Origin: JACMRI01 sp043778625
GTDB lineage: Bacteria > Bacteroidota > Bacteroidia > UBA4408
Direction: 5' to 3'
Length of the DNA: 36,448 nt
Assembly: GCA_043778625.1 (NCBI GenBank)
Contig: JAYWFU010000005.1
Span: 1-36,448, forward strand
In this document: positions 32,942-36,448 of the stretch, piece after piece
Layout of the letters: each line of letters starts with the position of its first letter
Position numbering within the stretch: position 1 is the stretch's first letter
Notes under the pieces: model-generated
Database searches by the model: none
Told to the model about the DNA's origin: nothing
The model's input: only the letters and a program-made list of their open reading frames with translations
Made by a program: the position numbers and the translations under genes

Positions 32942-35900
32942 ATGAAGTATATTTCTATTCTTATTTTTGCTTTGGTAACACTGCACTCAACTATTAATGC
33001 GCAAACCAAGGGTTGGAGTGTTAAACCCTTTGAACGTAAAGCGTTTATTGAAAACAAAGGGCAGTTCAACGAAGTTTTGCCTGAGCAATACAAAAATTTT
33101 AACTATTGTATTGATAACGGAGCACGAGTTTTATTTACTCCAAAGGGATTAACTTATGTTATAAAAAAAATAAACCATAAGAAACTAGGTGCGTTAGTTT
33201 TTTTTATGAGTGAAGAAAAACGAGAACGTTTAGAGCATGAGATAAATGTAGAGTATGAATATATTACTATGGAATGGTTAAATTTTAACCCTAATGTAAG
33301 TATTGAAACCATTGGGTTACAAACCACTAGCTATAATTATGTGATGCGTAACAAAGGTATGAACGACTACACCGAGTTTTGTAAAGGATACAGCAAAATA
33401 ATTTATAAAAATTTATATAATGGTATTGATGTAGAATATTTTTTTACTGAAAAAGAGGGCTTTAAATATAACTTGATAGTTAGTGCAGGAGCTGATATTA
33501 ACCAAGTGCGCATGCGATACAACGCAAGTACTAAATTATTGTTAGACAAGGGAAATCTTATCATTAAAAACTTAAAAGACAATATAATTGATCATGCTCC
33601 TATTACTTACGTAACGAATGATATGAAAGATAAGATTGAATCTTCTTTTGCATTAAAAGAGAATGTTATTTCGTTTAATGTAAATAACCCTAATAAACAA
33701 GCCATAACTATTGATCCTTGGACAGTCGTACCTGTAGCAGCCTCGCCAGCCTTTGATAATGGCACTGATAATTTAGGTAATATTTATTTGTGTGGACAAG
33801 GCTATGTTGTTGAAAAATACACTGCAACGGGCACCGCCCCCACTTGGTCGTTAAATTTCCCTACAGCTTATTATGGTGATATGTTGGTAGAAGGAAGTGG
33901 AAATTTTTATTTATCAGAAGGGTTTAATACTGGGGGGGCACACTCTTACAAATTTTCTCCTACATCAGCACTTATTTGGACAAGTACTACGCCAGGTGCT
34001 GACTTTAGAGAACATTGGCGCTTGGCTCTTAATTGTGTTACCAATAAAATTATAGTATTAGGAGGTGGAACTACATACACAATGAGTATTGCTGAAATAG
34101 ATGTTCCTACAGGAACTCTAACCAATATAAAAGGTATAAATGGTGCAGATATGCTAGGTTTAGCTATTGATGAACTAGGTAAGGGATACGAACTTAGCGT
34201 GAATGATCAACTCGTATTCACGGATAACGCCAACAATGTAATAACATCAGTAAATAGTGGACATGGGTTTTCCTACACTTTTACGGGCTATGCGTCAGGA
34301 GGAATAGGATATAACGCTATAGCTTTAGGAGGAAGTAACTTTTTATTTACCTCTAATGGAGGCGAGATAAAAAAATGGGACATAACAACACACGCACTAT
34401 TAGCTTCGGTTGCTATACCTGGAGGAATGTCAATGTCAAGCAGCGGTATACTAGCTGATAAATGCAATAATTTATTTGTAGGTTCAAACAGCGGTGTGTA
34501 TCGTTTTGATTTTAATTTAGTGCAAAAAGAATTTCATGCCACATCTTCCCCAGTATTCGACATTGCTTACGCTTCTAACGGCGAAATAATAGCATGTGGT
34601 TCAGGCTTTGCTACAAGTTTGGATTTTGGTAGAGAGTCTTGCGGAAGCATTAAGACCTTTGTTACTAGTAACCCATGCGACGCCACAATTAACACCGTAA
34701 AAGTACGTCCGTTATTGGGTATTCCGCCATTTACATTTTTGTGGGACGATGGTAATACAGATTCTATACGCATAAATTTATCAGCAGGAATACATATTGT
34801 AACTATTAAAGACGCATCGTGTATTCCGCAATTTATTAAAGATACCGTAAAATTTAAAGCCACCAAAGCAATATCAGTAATTAAGCATCAACCTTGTTTT
34901 GGTAGTAGCAACGGTACGCTCACGGTGGGTTTAACACAAGGGCAAACTATAACTTCCTACACCATTACGCCTAGTAGTACAAGCTCGTTATTAAATGATA
35001 GTACAATACTTGCCACTGGGCTAACGCAAGGAGCGTACACGTTTCACATGGTATCTAATATTGGTTGCTCGTTTGATACTACCGTACAACTCACTCAACT
35101 TAGTGCAATAATAACTTCAATTAAAGTTAAGGCTATTGCACATTGCCCTGGTCAAGCTACAGGAGCGGCTAACGTATCGGCTAGTGGTAGTGCGCCTTAT
35201 ACTTCGCCCACAGCACCTTACGGCTATAGTTGGAACACCACACCAATACAAACGGATAGTTTATTAATAGGTGTTATAGAGGGCAAATATATTGTAACAA
35301 TTACTGATAGTATGAATTGTACTAAATTAGATTCTGTTATAATTGTGGCTAACCCCACTCCAGTTGTTGATTTTACCAGCGATAGCGCTTGTTTCAAAGG
35401 CACTACCACCTTTACTGACAATAGCACCGTGACCAATGGTAGCCTTAAAAGCTGGGCATGGGTATTTGGTGGCACAGGTATTACTCCTGTACCAACGGCC
35501 AATATTCAAAACCCAACTTACACCTATAATAAATGTAACAATGCCACCAACAACGCCACACTAGTAGTAACCAGCGATAGCGGCTGTGTGGGCGTAGCCA
35601 CCAATCCTGTAATAGTACATTGCTTGCCTGTGCCTAATTTTACGTTCAATAACGGCTGCGAGTACGACGATTTGATACAATTTACCAACACCAGCACCAA
35701 TGGCGCAGGCACTACCAGCGCACTAATTAGCAAGTGGCGTTTGGGCTTATCGCCAGTACCTGTAATTAGTACCAACGCCAGCTATACCTACACCGCAGCA
35801 GGTAATTACAGTATTAATTTAAACGTAATTGATGGCTTTGGGTGTAGTAAAGACACCACCAAACCACTTATTATTTACCCCAAACCTGTGGCTAACTTTA

Positions 35901-36448
35901 TGGTAGATAGTGTGTGCCTTAACCTAGCCAACGCTTTTACCAATACCTCCGCACTGAGCGTGCCTGCTGGCTTTACTGATGTTGTGCAAAGCCAAGTATG
36001 GAACTATAACTTTGATGGCACTAACTACACCACCAACGCTACTACGCCTAACACCTCGCACATATACACACTGCCCGCTACACAAACTAAACCTGTGGCA
36101 ATGCTCATTGTTACTACTAACCACAACTGTGCTGATACCGTGAGCAAACCCGTAATTGTGTGGCCATTACCCAAGGCTAATTATAGTATGACGGCTCCTT
36201 GCTACCCAACAGCCATAACGTTTAGCAACGCATCAACCATTGCCACAGGCACTGACAATAGCGCAATGGCAAGCATGGTTATTAATTGGGGCAATGGGCA
36301 AACGCAAACCGTTACAGGTTTAAATCAAACCATAAATTATAACCACGCCACAAGCGGAAATTACATTAGCAAATTAGTAGTAACCAGCAATCATGGTTGT
36401 GCTGATAGCCTAAATGTGCCTATAACAGTACACGCCAAGCCAGTGGCT
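32942..36448 (+). CDS. Giant DUF7948/PKD-repeat surface protein, cut by the window end
   Basis: An open frame of 1169 codons from ATG 32942 to the last base, with no stop, so the C-terminus lies outside the window. It has a signal peptide (1-20, ending TINAQ) and a FIENKGQF start (35-42) followed by a region of about 210 residues ending AITIDPW, as in DUF7948 proteins of Bacteroidota. A propeller-like segment of about 300 residues with NLGNIYLCG and CNNLFVGSNSGVYRF units comes next, then SprB-like repeats (HQPCFGSSNGTLTVGL, AHCPGQATGAANVSASG) and PKD domains (from about residue 800). The PKD part is clearly similar to that of the 25801 protein. A T9SS type B domain is expected beyond the edge. 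The likely role is a surface adhesin or gliding-related protein. Confidence 0.85.
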   Translation, partial: MKYISILIFALVTLHSTINAQTKGWSVKPFERKAFIENKGQFNEVLPEQYKNFNYCIDNGARVLFTPKGLTYVIKKINHKKLGALVFFMSEEKRERLEHEINVEYEYITMEWLNFNPNVSIETIGLQTTSYNYVMRNKGMNDYTEFCKGYSKIIYKNLYNGIDVEYFFTEKEGFKYNLIVSAGADINQVRMRYNASTKLLLDKGNLIIKNLKDNIIDHAPITYVTNDMKDKIESSFALKENVISFNVNNPNKQAITIDPWTVVPVAASPAFDNGTDNLGNIYLCGQGYVVEKYTATGTAPTWSLNFPTAYYGDMLVEGSGNFYLSEGFNTGGAHSYKFSPTSALIWTSTTPGADFREHWRLALNCVTNKIIVLGGGTTYTMSIAEIDVPTGTLTNIKGINGADMLGLAIDELGKGYELSVNDQLVFTDNANNVITSVNSGHGFSYTFTGYASGGIGYNAIALGGSNFLFTSNGGEIKKWDITTHALLASVAIPGGMSMSSSGILADKCNNLFVGSNSGVYRFDFNLVQKEFHATSSPVFDIAYASNGEIIACGSGFATSLDFGRESCGSIKTFVTSNPCDATINTVKVRPLLGIPPFTFLWDDGNTDSIRINLSAGIHIVTIKDASCIPQFIKDTVKFKATKAISVIKHQPCFGSSNGTLTVGLTQGQTITSYTITPSSTSSLLNDSTILATGLTQGAYTFHMVSNIGCSFDTTVQLTQLSAIITSIKVKAIAHCPGQATGAANVSASGSAPYTSPTAPYGYSWNTTPIQTDSLLIGVIEGKYIVTITDSMNCTKLDSVIIVANPTPVVDFTSDSACFKGTTTFTDNSTVTNGSLKSWAWVFGGTGITPVPTANIQNPTYTYNKCNNATNNATLVVTSDSGCVGVATNPVIVHCLPVPNFTFNNGCEYDDLIQFTNTSTNGAGTTSALISKWRLGLSPVPVISTNASYTYTAAGNYSINLNVIDGFGCSKDTTKPLIIYPKPVANFMVDSVCLNLANAFTNTSALSVPAGFTDVVQSQVWNYNFDGTNYTTNATTPNTSHIYTLPATQTKPVAMLIVTTNHNCADTVSKPVIVWPLPKANYSMTAPCYPTAITFSNASTIATGTDNSAMASMVINWGNGQTQTVTGLNQTINYNHATSGNYISKLVVTSNHGCADSLNVPITVHAKPVA

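Overview
The window comes from an AT-rich Bacteroidota genome, probably the Chitinophagales/Sphingobacteriales side, although the exact lineage cannot be fixed from sequence alone. The evidence is type IX secretion sorting domains (type A and type B), SprB-like and PKD-repeat adhesins, a DUF7948-type FIENKGQ protein, TAnnTTTG -7 promoter boxes, almost no Shine-Dalgarno sequences, and a Bacteroidota-type NusB and topoisomerase IV subunit A. It reads as an ordinary chromosomal stretch with one compact accessory island.

Layout. Bases 1-4,300 hold the tail of an unknown gene, a large S74-chaperone (tail-fibre-like) exported protein, a repeat-rich intergenic zone and an AlkA-type DNA glycosylase. 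From 14,061 down to 4,375 is a long minus-strand run: fbp, an MsbA-like ABC exporter, a glutamate/dicarboxylate symporter, then a three-gene accessory cassette (8650-9807 DUF262 protein, 7500-8657 DUF3696-type AAA ATPase, 6640-7497 protein ending in a YoeB-like RNase domain), then the Nif3-like protein, a coiled-coil zinc-ribbon protein and rpsT with a clear terminator. Bases 14,110-15,759 (plus strand) hold a thioesterase, a small zinc-ribbon protein and a SanA/YdcF-like protein. Bases 15,913-25,597 hold parC and a series of exported or envelope proteins (T9SS LVIVD protein, coiled-coil periplasmic protein, SGNH hydrolase, lipoprotein, membrane-anchored papain-like protease, small outer-membrane protein). 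Bases 25,801 to the end hold two giant adhesin-like proteins that share PKD modules, separated by rsmI, a NUMOD4/HNH protein, a decayed transposase tail, nusB and a small membrane protein.

The most interesting object is the 6640-9807 cassette. The first two genes overlap by 8 nt and the next two are 2 nt apart, so they look translationally coupled. The DUF262 protein lacks the HNH (DUF1524) half found in GmrSD/SspE-type restriction proteins. The ATPase has intact Walker motifs. The third protein carries every catalytic position of the ribosome-dependent RNase YoeB (Glu, Arg, Arg, His, Tyr) at the end of a roughly 195-residue N-terminal region I do not recognise, and no YefM-like antitoxin gene is present. 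I infer an abortive-infection-like system in which DUF262 and the ATPase restrain or trigger a translation-inhibiting RNase. I do not recognise this as a named system.

The second structural signal is a family of REP/BIME-like nested hairpins (copies at 245-311, 3171-3206, 3367-3433 and 18634-18662), three of them just downstream of minus-strand genes. A perfect 16-bp palindrome with mirrored -7 boxes (3060-3096), a GC-rich tandem-repeat element (about 4136-4268) and a terminator whose stem overlaps the end of rsmI are further non-coding features. No tRNA, rRNA or CRISPR array was seen.
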